Assembly: GCA_038210655.1 (NCBI GenBank)
Contig: JBBQWM010000017.1
Location: 55,432-119,431, forward strand
From: 54-19 sp038210655
GTDB lineage: Bacteria > Chloroflexota > Chloroflexia > Chloroheliales > Chloroheliaceae
Length of the DNA stretch: 64,000 nt
Direction: 5' to 3'
Below are positions 34,035 through 43,152 of the stretch, piece after piece. The notes under the pieces are model-generated. The model made no database searches. It saw only the letters and a list, made by a program, of their open reading frames with translations, and was not told where the DNA came from. The first letter of the stretch is position 1; every line of letters starts with the position of its first letter. Made by a program: the position numbers and the translations under genes.

Positions 34035-34436
34035 ATGAGCGAACAAACAGTTTATCAACAAATTGGGGCTAATACTATCCGACAACTGGTGGACACCTTT
34101 TACCACCGTATCGAGCAAGACCCGGAATTACGCCCAATTTTCCCACCCGATCTTGAGCAAGGCAAAGAAGGACAGTTTTTATTCCTGGTGCAGTATTTTG
34201 GTGGCCCCGGTCATTATAGCGAAACACGTGGGCATCCTCGTTTGCGGATGCGCCACGCCCCTTTTTCGATTGGTCAACACGAGAGCGAACTATGGCTTGG
34301 TCATATGTTAGCGGCTATCGATATTGTAGGTATCCCCGAACCGGCCCGTACTACAATGCGCGAGTATTTTGAGCGGTCGGCCCCTTTTATGGTTAATCGC
34401 TTTGAGCAGGGGCCACCTTCTTTACGGAGAATCTAA
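34035..34436 (+). CDS. Truncated haemoglobin, group II (GlbO-like)
   Basis: The 133-residue 2-on-2 globin shows: 'QLVDTFYHRIEQDPELRPIF' with the B10 tyrosine in FYHRI; 'FLFLVQYFGGPGHYSETRGH' with the Tyr/Gly-rich E-F region; and 'RLRMRHAPFSIGQHESELWL' with the proximal F8 His in MRHAPF and the G8 Trp in ELWL. That Trp and the 'PFxIG' motif place it in group II. It binds haem and O2/NO and probably protects against nitric oxide or peroxide; the redox partner is unknown. It is monocistronic by spacing. Confidence 0.92.
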   Translation: MSEQTVYQQIGANTIRQLVDTFYHRIEQDPELRPIFPPDLEQGKEGQFLFLVQYFGGPGHYSETRGHPRLRMRHAPFSIGQHESELWLGHMLAAIDIVGIPEPARTTMREYFERSAPFMVNRFEQGPPSLRRI

Positions 34437-34549
34437 ATTCAAACCAATCGCTATGAGTTGAGCAAAGCTTGCATTATCCCAACTACCTTTGTGGCTCCTG
34501 AATTGAGCCAAATTGTTTATCACCTATATCAAGAACTGGAGGTAACTGA

Positions 34550-36394
34550 ATGAACCTCGCCAGAACTTTACCCTACCGAATGAGTAGTGGTAAGTTACAG
34601 ATGGCTTTTGTTGTTTTGTTGTTTGCGGGTTTGCTACTGAGTTGCCAGCAATCGGTTTATGCGGCCCCATTTGGCGGGCGCACGCCTGGGGCAGTCGCTG
34701 CTTTTTACTATCCCTGGTACGACATCAACGGGAATTATAATGTTTGGCAGGCCAGGGGTAACGAGATGGCCTCGCAACCTGCCACCCTCTATCACAGTGG
34801 CGATGTAAACGCCATGAAGCGGCAGATGGATCAGGCCAGTAAAGCGGGGGTGGACGCTTTTGCCGTCACCTACAATGCGGCACCGGGCGACTGGAAAGAC
34901 CGCTTTAATTTGTTGCTCAAAAACGCCCCAGTGGGCTTCTCGATAGCGGCCCATTTCGAGGTAACGCTTTTGCGGCCCCAGGATACCAACATCGATGGGA
35001 TCGTCAATGCTTTGCAGGAGTTGCGTAACAACGCTTTTAATGACCCCCATTATTTTCGGTATCAGGGCCGTCCGGTGATCTATTTCTGGCGACCGCAGTC
35101 CGTACCGGGCGATGTGCGGGCCAACTGGAATACGATCCGTAATCGGGTAGACCCCAACCACGAGACGATTTGGTCGGTCGATACGGTTGATCTGGGTTTG
35201 CTGGATATTTTCGATACGATCCACTATTTTAGTGGAGCCAAGTATAACGATAATCCGCAAAGTGATTTTGCCGGGCTAAAGCGGGCTGCCGATAGTTGGA
35301 ACGCTTCGCACGGTGGGCCGCGTCGTCTCTCGACTTCCAGTGTTACACCCGGCTACGATGACCGCAAAGTCATCGGGCGTACCCCGGAATATCGCGACCG
35401 AGCCAATGGGGCCTATTACCGCACCAGTTGGGCGGCAGCCCGTGCTGTTCAGTCCGACCTGGTGACTATTAGCACCTGGAACGAGTGGTACGAGAGTAGC
35501 GCGATTGAACCGGGCCGCGATTGGGGTAATCTTTATCTCGATATTACCCGCGAGAATGTAAATTCTTACAAGGGGATCGGGTTGGCTTTTGGGGATGCCA
35601 GCATTCTCAAGACCTGGAGTCGCACCGATTTGCCGGTGGTGCGGGGTATAACAAGCCGCTCGTTCACCTGGGGGCCAGGGCTGTTTGAGCAAAAGCGCGA
35701 GAGCTATGCCGAAAGTCCGGGCGGCAACCGCATGGTCTATTATTTCGACAAAAGCCGGATGGAGATCAACCGTCCCAACGGCCCGCTCGACCCGAACGAC
35801 CAGTATTTTGTGACTAACGGTCTGCTACCTATCGAGTTGATGAGCGGTCAGTTAAGTACGGGCGACAGTCGGCGCGAAACCAAAGCGCCTGCTAATATCC
35901 CGGTGGCAGGGGACTCTCAAAACAACTCGACTACGCCAACCTATGCGGCTATGGCTAAGGTTAGCACCTATAACGGTGGTAATCGTTCGACCGACCGCAC
36001 CGGTCAAACCGTCATCGAGACGCTTTCGGGTAACGGGACGACCGGCACTAATGCTGGTTTTACTGGACGGGGGGTTAAGCTGGTCAAGTTTGTTCCTGAG
36101 AGTGGTCACAATTTTGGCGGGCCGTTCTGGGAATTTGTAAACCGCAGTGGGCCGATCTGGGAGAATAATACTCTCGGCAACGGTCTGGTGGTAGACTGGC
36201 TGTTTGCGATGGGCTTCCCAATCAGCGAGCCATATTGGACGCGCTCGAAGGTGGGCGGAGTCGAGAAAGACGTTTTGGTACAAGCTTTCGAGCGTCGGGT
36301 GTTAACTTATACCCCCGACAACGACGATGCCTTTAAGGTCGAGATGGGCAATGTCGGACAGCACTATTACGCCTGGCGCTACGGTGGCAGCTAA
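34550..36394 (+). CDS. Secreted GH99-like protein with shared C-terminal module
   Basis: The 614-residue protein has GGAGG 8 nt before the ATG and a signal peptide ending near 'LLLSCQQSVYAA'. Residues ~45-350 resemble the GH99/WbsX (alpha-mannosidase-like) barrel: 'VAAFYYPWYDINGNYNVW', 'QMDQASKAGVDAFAVTYNA', 'GRPVIYFWRPQ', 'DLVTISTWNEWYESSAIEPG'. The WNEWxE motif carries conserved acidic residues. The last ~240 residues (from 'RESYAESPGGNRMVYYFDKS' to 'VGQHYYAWRYGG') are homologous to the C-terminus of the C39-like protein at 49485-51545. It probably acts on extracellular glycans; the module's role is unknown. Confidence 0.82.
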   Translation: MNLARTLPYRMSSGKLQMAFVVLLFAGLLLSCQQSVYAAPFGGRTPGAVAAFYYPWYDINGNYNVWQARGNEMASQPATLYHSGDVNAMKRQMDQASKAGVDAFAVTYNAAPGDWKDRFNLLLKNAPVGFSIAAHFEVTLLRPQDTNIDGIVNALQELRNNAFNDPHYFRYQGRPVIYFWRPQSVPGDVRANWNTIRNRVDPNHETIWSVDTVDLGLLDIFDTIHYFSGAKYNDNPQSDFAGLKRAADSWNASHGGPRRLSTSSVTPGYDDRKVIGRTPEYRDRANGAYYRTSWAAARAVQSDLVTISTWNEWYESSAIEPGRDWGNLYLDITRENVNSYKGIGLAFGDASILKTWSRTDLPVVRGITSRSFTWGPGLFEQKRESYAESPGGNRMVYYFDKSRMEINRPNGPLDPNDQYFVTNGLLPIELMSGQLSTGDSRRETKAPANIPVAGDSQNNSTTPTYAAMAKVSTYNGGNRSTDRTGQTVIETLSGNGTTGTNAGFTGRGVKLVKFVPESGHNFGGPFWEFVNRSGPIWENNTLGNGLVVDWLFAMGFPISEPYWTRSKVGGVEKDVLVQAFERRVLTYTPDNDDAFKVEMGNVGQHYYAWRYGGS

Positions 36395-36418
36395 TAGCGT
36401 GGGTGAGGGCTGAAAGTA

Positions 36419-36676
36419 TCAGCCCTCACCTTTTTCATGTTCCTGAGCTAATCGCTCGTTACCGCGCTTGAAATTGCCGGTTATTTTCGCCATAACAAGT
36501 TGGGCCTGCTTATCTTGTAGGCCCTCAAGCTTGGTAACAAAGCGGGCTGCTTCCTTCCCTTTGAGGATCATCACCTGCTTGCCGCACCAGGAAATAAAGA
36601 CTTTCCCGTCTTTAGCGGCCCGATAAGAAAATACTTCCTCGTCCAGTCGGTTACGTTTGTCACTATCTTCGCTCAT
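36419..36676 (-). CDS. Small hypothetical protein downstream of the GmrSD-like gene
   Basis: The 85-residue, charged protein contains 'FISWCGKQVMILKGKEAARF' followed by a helical 'KLEGLQDKQAQLVMAKITGN' segment. Its start lies 20 bp after the stop of the DUF262 gene on the same strand, so the two are probably co-transcribed. Similar small proteins with an 'ILKGKEAxRF' core occur beside other genes in bacteria, but I know no function. It could be an accessory or immunity protein of the upstream nuclease, on position only. Confidence 0.6.
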   Translation of the reverse strand: MSEDSDKRNRLDEEVFSYRAAKDGKVFISWCGKQVMILKGKEAARFVTKLEGLQDKQAQLVMAKITGNFKRGNERLAQEHEKGEG

Positions 36677-36695
36677 ATAAGGTTTAAATAATTTG

Positions 36696-38789
36696 CTATA
36701 GTGAAAGCACTTGTTTGAAATCTAGTTGGGTCGATTCTCCATTTTTTAGATTATAGCTCCAAGCTGACTCCAGTAAACCGGAAGCTACCACCAGTCGGCG
36801 ACAAAATGATATTGCATCATTAGTGGACAGATTTACATAAATGCGCCAGTTATTGGGTAACAAACGCCAATCATAACCCCATTTTTGATTAGCATCATCC
36901 TGTCTAAAAGAAGTCGGCTTTATAGCTTTTAGTATCTCGAACTTGCTATTTTGAACAAGGTATTCCACTGTTTTATGCGTTACATCGCGCCAGGAATTGA
37001 CCTGGAATGTGTTACCGGAAATTGTCACAGATTGTGGAACACTTGGCTGCAAATTTTGTTCAGGTGATTTACCGAATGCAGGCCAAATTTCCATTATTTT
37101 TTCAGCTAGAAACTCGGCTCTATCCATAATGGCTTTTTCATCCCATTTATTAATATCTCGGGAGAAATATTCATTATTAAGGCGTAAGCCATGCCCTGCT
37201 AACTCCTGTTTTTTGGCGAGAAAGGGCCTATCAGAAAGTTTAGAATTCCACGACTTGGTTACTAAAGTTAAATTCCCCAATGTGTGTAAAAATTCTTCAT
37301 AAGTTTGTTGCCATTTTTCCCCAAGTTCTGTTTTCCAAGCTTCATTTCTTTCAGTAGACTGAGGCATAATATGTTCGACTGTTGGCTTATCATCTAGGCT
37401 AGTGAAACCACCGCTGCCTTTTGAGAGATGCCGATTAACTGCTTCCAGAATAAGAGATGTTCTTTCCTGGGTATTAGTTTGATAAAGTTTTTTCTGTTTG
37501 ACCGATTGTACAACCATTCGATCACTTGGGTAATTTTTTGTTGCTAGTTTTTCGCTAAGGGATTCTGAAAATCGTTCTTTATCGATTTCACGCCATAATG
37601 TTGGGAACATTTTGTTCAGGTAATTTGTCTGCTCTCCACAGATATAACGTCGAACTATATAATTCTCCAATACAGTAAATAAACCGTTAAACTCCTCGGT
37701 CGTTATTTCCTTTGTATAATGTCCATCGTAAGCAGCCAATAAGAAAGAGTAAGCGGTTGAAACTTCCAAAGTATTAAGGTGTTTAAGAACCTCAAAATGA
37801 GGTTCACCTTCAATTGGATTTAGAAGCTTGCTATAGTACTCGGCAAAGCGGCGAAGTCTAGTGAGTTCCTCAATAAATTTATCTGAGGATTTGAACTCTT
37901 GTTGTTCCATACGGTCACGAAACCTAGCGTATATATGTTCTATATTACATAGAACTCCTGTACTCATCGCCAGATAATGCCGTAAGAAAGCTGTTAATTG
38001 TCCAATTCGCGATCTACCGACTGTAAGACTTTCCTGAAGCATCTCCTCAATTTTTGACCAATAGTTTATATAAATTTCCTCTTGTTTTGAAGCTGGCAGT
38101 CTCATAGCAATATAATTTCGCACTAAATCTGCCTGTGATAAATGCTTCCCTTTCGCATTTAGACTCTCGAAAATTTTATAGGGACTTTCATCCTGGCTAA
38201 GATTGATAAAAACTACCTGAAAACAATTGGATAAAACAAAGAAAAATCTTTCAGCTTCAATACTACCTGTTACAATTCGGTTTTGTAACTCCCTAAAAAA
38301 GTAATTGAAAGCTTGTGGAATTTTCGATGTTGTAGATAGTGAGACCCCGCCATTGAGAATAGTAATATAGGCTTCCCTATCACCATATTTCGCAGTAGGC
38401 AAAATTTTAAAGCGAATACTTTCACTTTCTTCTAGGTTAAATAAAAGTCTTTGAATCCTTCTATAAAGCACCGGATGTGTTTCCTGAATAATACTGCCTA
38501 AAGCACAAAATAAAAGAGAAATGGAAGTTAACCTTTGTTGACCGTCTACCAGTTTGAAAGCTGGAATCACTCCATTTTTTGTTCCATCACTGATTACAAC
38601 CAGTGACCCTAAGAAATGTTCGGGTTCGTTTTCTGGTTGATACTCCTCATAAATTTCCAATGCATCTTTCAGAAGTGTTTCCCATTCTTGCTTCCCCCAA
38701 GTGTATTCACGTTGAAAAAAAGGTAGAATGTAATGAATATCACCACCACTACTAAAAACATTCGAGATTTTGAGGCTATCGGTTTTCAT
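36696..38789 (-). CDS. GmrSD-like type IV restriction protein (DUF262 + DUF1524 HNH)
   Basis: The 697-residue protein has the N-terminal DUF262 motifs 'LPFFQREYTWGKQEW' (22-36) and DGQQR (82-86), a ParB-like NTPase active site. 'IFESLNAKGKHLSQADLVRN' is the family's conserved middle helix. The C-terminal DUF1524 HNH region includes 'DKPTVEHIMPQSTE' and 'LGNLTLVTKSWNSKLSDRPF'. About 130 extra residues follow, ending in an unassigned domain ('WRDVTHKTVEYLVQ..'). This architecture cleaves modified (glucosylated or otherwise hypermodified) phage DNA. The gene is clearly more AT-rich than its neighbours, suggesting horizontal gain. Confidence 0.88.
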   Translation of the reverse strand: MKTDSLKISNVFSSGGDIHYILPFFQREYTWGKQEWETLLKDALEIYEEYQPENEPEHFLGSLVVISDGTKNGVIPAFKLVDGQQRLTSISLLFCALGSIIQETHPVLYRRIQRLLFNLEESESIRFKILPTAKYGDREAYITILNGGVSLSTTSKIPQAFNYFFRELQNRIVTGSIEAERFFFVLSNCFQVVFINLSQDESPYKIFESLNAKGKHLSQADLVRNYIAMRLPASKQEEIYINYWSKIEEMLQESLTVGRSRIGQLTAFLRHYLAMSTGVLCNIEHIYARFRDRMEQQEFKSSDKFIEELTRLRRFAEYYSKLLNPIEGEPHFEVLKHLNTLEVSTAYSFLLAAYDGHYTKEITTEEFNGLFTVLENYIVRRYICGEQTNYLNKMFPTLWREIDKERFSESLSEKLATKNYPSDRMVVQSVKQKKLYQTNTQERTSLILEAVNRHLSKGSGGFTSLDDKPTVEHIMPQSTERNEAWKTELGEKWQQTYEEFLHTLGNLTLVTKSWNSKLSDRPFLAKKQELAGHGLRLNNEYFSRDINKWDEKAIMDRAEFLAEKIMEIWPAFGKSPEQNLQPSVPQSVTISGNTFQVNSWRDVTHKTVEYLVQNSKFEILKAIKPTSFRQDDANQKWGYDWRLLPNNWRIYVNLSTNDAISFCRRLVVASGLLESAWSYNLKNGESTQLDFKQVLSL

Positions 38790-39010
38790 TAATTAACTCA
38801 GCTTTCTTTATTCGATTTTCAATATAGAAAAACATAGACTGGTAAATTGTTCAAATAACAGTTTACAGATTAGCTTCTAGGTAGATTATACCAGACATAC
38901 ATTAAGAACAACATTAAGAACCCCTTTTTGTTATAAGTTTAATATATTAAGGCAACTAAGGGAGTTCCAACTATGATATGTTACAGTGAATTTATGTTAA
39001 CAGAAGCGAA

Positions 39011-39075
39011 ATTGGATAATAAGACCCGAAAAGTGGATAACTAGGTGGATAAAGTGGTGGAAAGCTCGTGGATAA
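39011..39075. repeat. Cluster of GTGGATAA octamers
   Basis: attggataa (39011), agtggataa (39032), ggtggataa (39044) and cgtggataa (39067) lie within 65 bp on one strand, each one or two bases from the DnaA box TGTGGATAA. They lie in the 591-bp gap 38790-39380, which otherwise holds a promoter, a weak hairpin near 39213-39250 and an inverted-repeat element. Confidence 0.6.
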
Positions 39076-39081
39076 AATCTA

Positions 39082-39110
39082 TTGACAGCAAAGGACAAAA
39101 GCGATACTAT
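39082..39110 (+). promoter_or_regulatory. Orphan strong promoter
   Basis: TTGACA (39082-39087), 17 nt, TACTAT (39105-39110). Downstream there is only a 17-codon frame (39115-39168) and a small hairpin followed by 'gattttcgtttta' (to ~39252), so a short RNA is possible. Confidence 0.45.
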
Positions 39111-39282
39111 TGAGATGTCAGAAGTACACAAGTTAGCCAATAGAGTTACTGTTTCCGCAAGGCGATAGTGGTTATCTAAAAGCATCATAGCTTTTGTAAG
39201 CTCTGGCTCGAAATTCCGAGAAGCCGCAAGGTTTGTCGGGATTTTCGTTTTATACCCTATTTCTCCAGTACCCTTTCTACCA

Positions 39283-39382
39283 GCCTATCCCAATCGATTG
39301 ATGGTAGGGGCGACCCTTGTGGTCGCCCGGAGTGCATTCCAAACCGGGCGACCACAAGGGTCGCCCCTACTAGAATAGGTTC
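39283..39382. repeat. Inverted-repeat element, AGAACCGATC/CCTATCCCAATCG family
   Basis: Core arms ggtaggggcgacccttgtgg and its complement ending cgcccctac (39370); outer ends cctatcccaatcgatt.. / ..agaataggttc. The right end overlaps the stop codon (39381-39383) of the membrane hydrolase gene. Confidence 0.88.
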
Positions 39383-41510
39383 AAGGCGACCATTGCCGAT
39401 TGAGAAATTTGATCGTCTGGTTGAGCATGTCGGTATAAGCCGGGTCGCGCTTGCTGATGTCGAGATAGTGTTCCAATTCGGGATAGAGTAATAGCTCGTG
39501 CGGTAATCCTAGCCGCGTAAAGAGATCATTGGCAGTTTGGCTCTGCTCGACTGGGACAATGATGTCTTTGTTGACGTGTACTAGCAGGGTTGGGGGTAGG
39601 CTCGACCGCTTTAAGGCGAAGTAAGGGCTGAACCGCAAATAGAGTTCGGGCCGGGTGTCGGGCCGTCCAAACCCGATCAGCAGGTATTCCAGTTCCGAAA
39701 TACCGGGATCGATGATAACTTGTCCTCGCTCCCAGGCATAGCGCAATCGATACAAATCAATCAGCCCACCATAGTTGATCGCGGCCTTAAAATTCGATTG
39801 AACCTGGCTACCGGCGACCGTCCGCGCCATTACATAGGTGTAAGCAGTTGAGACACTACCGCCGACCAGCGCGATATTTTTGGTATCGCCTCGCGCCGAG
39901 AGCTTGCCGTTAACTACAAAAGCGGTCAGTAAATTGAGGTCGTCCAGGTCGCCTTCCAGATCGAGTAGGCGATTGGGGAAGAAGCTCACTACCACAAAGC
40001 CTTTGGCAGCCAGTGGAACCGAAACATTTTCCCATGAACTAGCCGGGCCGGGATAAATTATTAGCAAGATCGGAAAGGGGCCAGACCCCATAGACACGGG
40101 TGGTTCGTGGATCAAGCCACCGTCGAGCAACTTACCACGATTTTCAAAGGTAAAGCTGCGGCGCAGGGCCAGGCTCGGTTCGGGGTTGTCCTTGCTAATT
40201 TCGGTGGGGGGCGCAACCCTGAGCGTATCGTTTGGTTTGAAGGTTAAGATCAGCTTTGGTTGCAAGACAAAATCGACTCCCTGGGCGGTTTGGGCCGGAC
40301 GCACCGTTGCTACCCGTCCCCCGAAACGGTTGACCGCGCCCGGTTGATGGTCAGGGCTGATTGCCATTGGTAGATAGTTGCCGACCGGCACGTCCGGCAG
40401 GTTGTAGAGACCTTGCGGATTGGTGTAGGCGCTAAAGGTCTGCCCGGTCAGGCTTGAGACCACTACTGCCGCGCCGGCAATCGGACGACCGGCCTCATCG
40501 CTGACCCGCCCGGTCAGCGTTCCATTCGGCCTAATCTCAAACCGATCATCCCCGGTCGTGCTACGCCAGAATTGCAAAGTATGATATTCGAGCGTGTTAC
40601 GAAGCAAGGTCATTTCGAGGTCTTCGGTAGTCGAAAAGTAGGTTATAATTGTAGCGATTAGGCTACCGATTAGCCAACCTGTCGCCCGTAGCACCTTTCT
40701 CGGTAAAGCGGCTTTAGACCAGGGCCAACTCGCCATTATTCCACCCCCGGTCAATCCCAAACCAAGCAAGCCGAACCGCCACCAACCCGCCGCCCCTAGC
40801 CCTAGACTTGCAATCAGCCCCAATCCGGTCAAGAATGCGGCCCAACGCCATATCAGTTGTTTGATTTTAATTTCGGGTTTACTTGGGGTGTTTCTGCGTC
40901 CAAGATTGCCGATCCCTAGATAATAGTAGAGGGCTTGCATCCAGGTGGGTATAAATCCAACTGTTAGAATGGTCAGGGCAAGGGCGATCCAAAAAATAAG
41001 GTCAAAGCGCGGCGTTAACAAAGTTGCATCGGTAGGTGGGGTCGGGAAACGGGCCTGAATATCGACCTGACTACCAACCCAGACTGCCGCCAAACCGCAG
41101 CCTACCGCAAGGTCGAGCAACCCAGGACGGGCCTCTAGTAGCCCACCGAAAATTGCTACCGCCAGACCGACGGCAATCAGGCCCAAAGCTACGCCACCGC
41201 CGAATTTACCGAGGGCCGGGCTGATCCATTCCGCCACTTTTGGGGGCAGAAACGTACCTAAAGAAAGCGAGGCTGCGATTGCCAGCCCGATAGCGACCCA
41301 ACCTGCCGTCTTGAGCGCAAGCTTTAGCCTGGGCCAGAAGTAGAGAAAAGAGAGCAGCCAGAGCGTTAGGCCGACCAGCGCCGTCGCCGGGGCGAACCAG
41401 CCTGCCGCGTCGCTCAAGTAGTGCCATCCTATCAACCAAATCGCTAACAGCCCGCATTCCAAGCCGACCCCGGCTATCGTATTATAAAGTTGCCCTTGAC
41501 CTTTAGACAT
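39381..41510 (-). CDS. Polytopic membrane protein fused to a carboxypeptidase-regulatory-like domain and an alpha/beta hydrolase
   Basis: The 709-residue protein has about ten membrane segments in residues ~10-310. A beta-sandwich of the CarboxypepD_reg type follows (~325-415: 'LTGRVSDEAGRPIAGAAVVV', 'NPQGLYNLPDVPVGNYLPMA'). The C-terminal alpha/beta hydrolase (~465-709) has the nucleophile motif 'IALVGGSVSTAYTY' (GGSVS), an acid near 'VHVNKDIIVPVEQS' and a His in 'YPELEHYLDIS'. The hydrolase should lie outside the membrane. The combination is unusual and the substrate unknown; peptidase S9-like or dienelactone hydrolase-like enzymes are the closest in pattern. Confidence 0.78.
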   Translation of the reverse strand: MSKGQGQLYNTIAGVGLECGLLAIWLIGWHYLSDAAGWFAPATALVGLTLWLLSFLYFWPRLKLALKTAGWVAIGLAIAASLSLGTFLPPKVAEWISPALGKFGGGVALGLIAVGLAVAIFGGLLEARPGLLDLAVGCGLAAVWVGSQVDIQARFPTPPTDATLLTPRFDLIFWIALALTILTVGFIPTWMQALYYYLGIGNLGRRNTPSKPEIKIKQLIWRWAAFLTGLGLIASLGLGAAGWWRFGLLGLGLTGGGIMASWPWSKAALPRKVLRATGWLIGSLIATIITYFSTTEDLEMTLLRNTLEYHTLQFWRSTTGDDRFEIRPNGTLTGRVSDEAGRPIAGAAVVVSSLTGQTFSAYTNPQGLYNLPDVPVGNYLPMAISPDHQPGAVNRFGGRVATVRPAQTAQGVDFVLQPKLILTFKPNDTLRVAPPTEISKDNPEPSLALRRSFTFENRGKLLDGGLIHEPPVSMGSGPFPILLIIYPGPASSWENVSVPLAAKGFVVVSFFPNRLLDLEGDLDDLNLLTAFVVNGKLSARGDTKNIALVGGSVSTAYTYVMARTVAGSQVQSNFKAAINYGGLIDLYRLRYAWERGQVIIDPGISELEYLLIGFGRPDTRPELYLRFSPYFALKRSSLPPTLLVHVNKDIIVPVEQSQTANDLFTRLGLPHELLLYPELEHYLDISKRDPAYTDMLNQTIKFLNRQWSP

Positions 41511-41604
41511 TTTAGACCTCCCTGGTTTAACTGGCTCAATCAGGTTGTTACCTGAGCCATTTTAGACCAGAAATGTCTGGAAAAACAGGTGGATTACTGT
41601 AAAA

Positions 41605-41645
41605 AAAGGTCTGAGATACTGTACAAAACTGTATCTCAGACCTTT
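41605..41645 (-). terminator. Rho-independent terminator after the Kelch genes
   Basis: The perfect stem aaaggtctgagatac / gtatctcagaccttt has an 11-nt loop. On the minus strand it is followed by a run of seven T, placed 8 bp after the stop of the Kelch gene ending at 41653. Confidence 0.9.
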
Positions 41646-41652
41646 CAGTCTA

Positions 41653-43131
41653 TTATTCTTGGATCAGTGTACAAGCGAATTTGTTATTAGTACCCAGCAA
41701 TACCAGTTGTTTGCCACTAAAACCGGTGATCTTGAGGCCACTGACTAGGTTTTGATCGGTTAATACTAGGCCGTTGCCCGTCACGCCGTTACCATCGAGG
41801 GTAATGGTCGGGCCAGTCTGGGGGTCACAGGGCGCTTCAATTAGGACTCCGGCGCGGGCGGGCGGTAGGGTTTGGTGAAGGGTGATAGTGCTGCCGTTGG
41901 TCAGGGCGAAGTTGATTGTTTGACCGGCCTGAGCTTGAGCCAGGGCGTGGGAAAGGGTGCCGGGGGTAGTAGCCAGGCCATCGTCATCCGGGATCGTCAC
42001 GCTCAGGGTTATGGGCGGGTCAAACAGTTCGGCGCTGGCGAGAGTGCCACTGAGGCCAGAGCCGCCGACGACCAACACTTTGCCGTTGGGCAAGAGAGTC
42101 GCGGTATGTAACTCACGGCCAATCCTCATACTGCCAGTCTGGGTGAAGCTGCCGGTGGCCGAGTCATAGAATTCTGCACTGTCGAGCGGCCCCAAAAAGC
42201 CGCCAGCAATCAGTACTTTGCCGTCAGGTAAGAGCGTGGCGGTGTGAATAGCGCGTTCGCTTGTCATACCTCCGGTGGGGGTGAAGTTGCCAGTGGTTGA
42301 GTCGTACAACTCCGCACTCGCTAGAACGCTGCCCTTGAAACCGCCAGCGACCAACACCTTGCCATTGGGCAAGAGGGTGGCCGTATGTACCTCGCGAGCG
42401 GTCGCCAAATTGCCGGTGGGAGTGAAGGTACCCGTAGTTGAGTCGTATAGGTCGGCGCTGGCAAGAAAAGTAGTACCGTTGAAGCCGCCCGCGACCAATA
42501 CCTTGCCAGTGGGTAAGAGAGTCGCGGTGTGTTGAACGCGGACAGTACTCAGGTTGCCAGTTTGGGTGAAGGTACCGGTAGCCGGGTTGTATAGCTCGGC
42601 GCTGGCTTCAACTTTACTGTCGTTGGAGCCTCCAGAGACCAGCACCTTACCGTTAGGCAAGAGGGTTGCCGTGTGATTAGCGCGGGCGGTCATCAGGTTG
42701 CCAGTAGCACTGAAAGTGCCGGTGGCTGGGTCGTAGAGTTCGGCACTGCCGAGCGAGCTGTGGTCGAAGCCGCCCACGACCAGCACCTTGCCATTGGGCA
42801 AGAGGGTGGCAGTGTGGTTAGTACGGGCGGTCGCCATACTCCCGGTGGCAGTAAAGAGGCCGGTGATAGGGTCATATAGCTCGGCGCTGCTGAACGAGCC
42901 ATTGGAAGCGCCGCCCGTGACCAGCACCTTGCCATTGGGCAAGAGGGTCGCAGTGTGTCTGTGGCGGGCGGTCGCCATACTCCCGGTGTCCGACCATTGA
43001 CCAGAGGTGGCCTGGGCTACTTGAGTGATCGGCCCAATGGCTACCAACCCACACACTAGACTTAAAGTGACCATTTTCGCTATCAGTAGCCTCCAGCGTC
43101 GGTAAGGTCTTTTTTGTGTTTTCACGTTCAT
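41653..43131 (-). CDS. Secreted Kelch-type beta-propeller protein, seven repeats
   Basis: The 492-residue protein has a signal peptide (cleavage near 'AQATSGQW'). Seven ~49-residue repeats follow, each with 'HTATLLPNGKVLVxGG', 'SAELYDPxTGxFT' and 'TGxM' elements, one blade each, giving a seven-bladed propeller. A ~120-residue C-terminal domain ('VTIPDDDGLATTPGTLSHAL', 'GSTITLHQTLPPARAGVLIE', ending 'KFACTLIQE') resembles the parallel beta-helix repeats of adhesins. It is the paralogue of the gene at 43153-44487, 21 bp upstream. It is likely extracellular and binding; the ligand is unknown. Confidence 0.88.
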   Translation of the reverse strand: MNVKTQKRPYRRWRLLIAKMVTLSLVCGLVAIGPITQVAQATSGQWSDTGSMATARHRHTATLLPNGKVLVTGGASNGSFSSAELYDPITGLFTATGSMATARTNHTATLLPNGKVLVVGGFDHSSLGSAELYDPATGTFSATGNLMTARANHTATLLPNGKVLVSGGSNDSKVEASAELYNPATGTFTQTGNLSTVRVQHTATLLPTGKVLVAGGFNGTTFLASADLYDSTTGTFTPTGNLATAREVHTATLLPNGKVLVAGGFKGSVLASAELYDSTTGNFTPTGGMTSERAIHTATLLPDGKVLIAGGFLGPLDSAEFYDSATGSFTQTGSMRIGRELHTATLLPNGKVLVVGGSGLSGTLASAELFDPPITLSVTIPDDDGLATTPGTLSHALAQAQAGQTINFALTNGSTITLHQTLPPARAGVLIEAPCDPQTGPTITLDGNGVTGNGLVLTDQNLVSGLKITGFSGKQLVLLGTNNKFACTLIQE

Positions 43132-43152
43132 TACCTGCTTTCCATCGGTTTA

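Noticed and set aside
39011..39075. Chromosomal origin of replication
   Set aside because: The boxes are imperfect and none of the usual oriC neighbours (dnaA, dnaN) are present.
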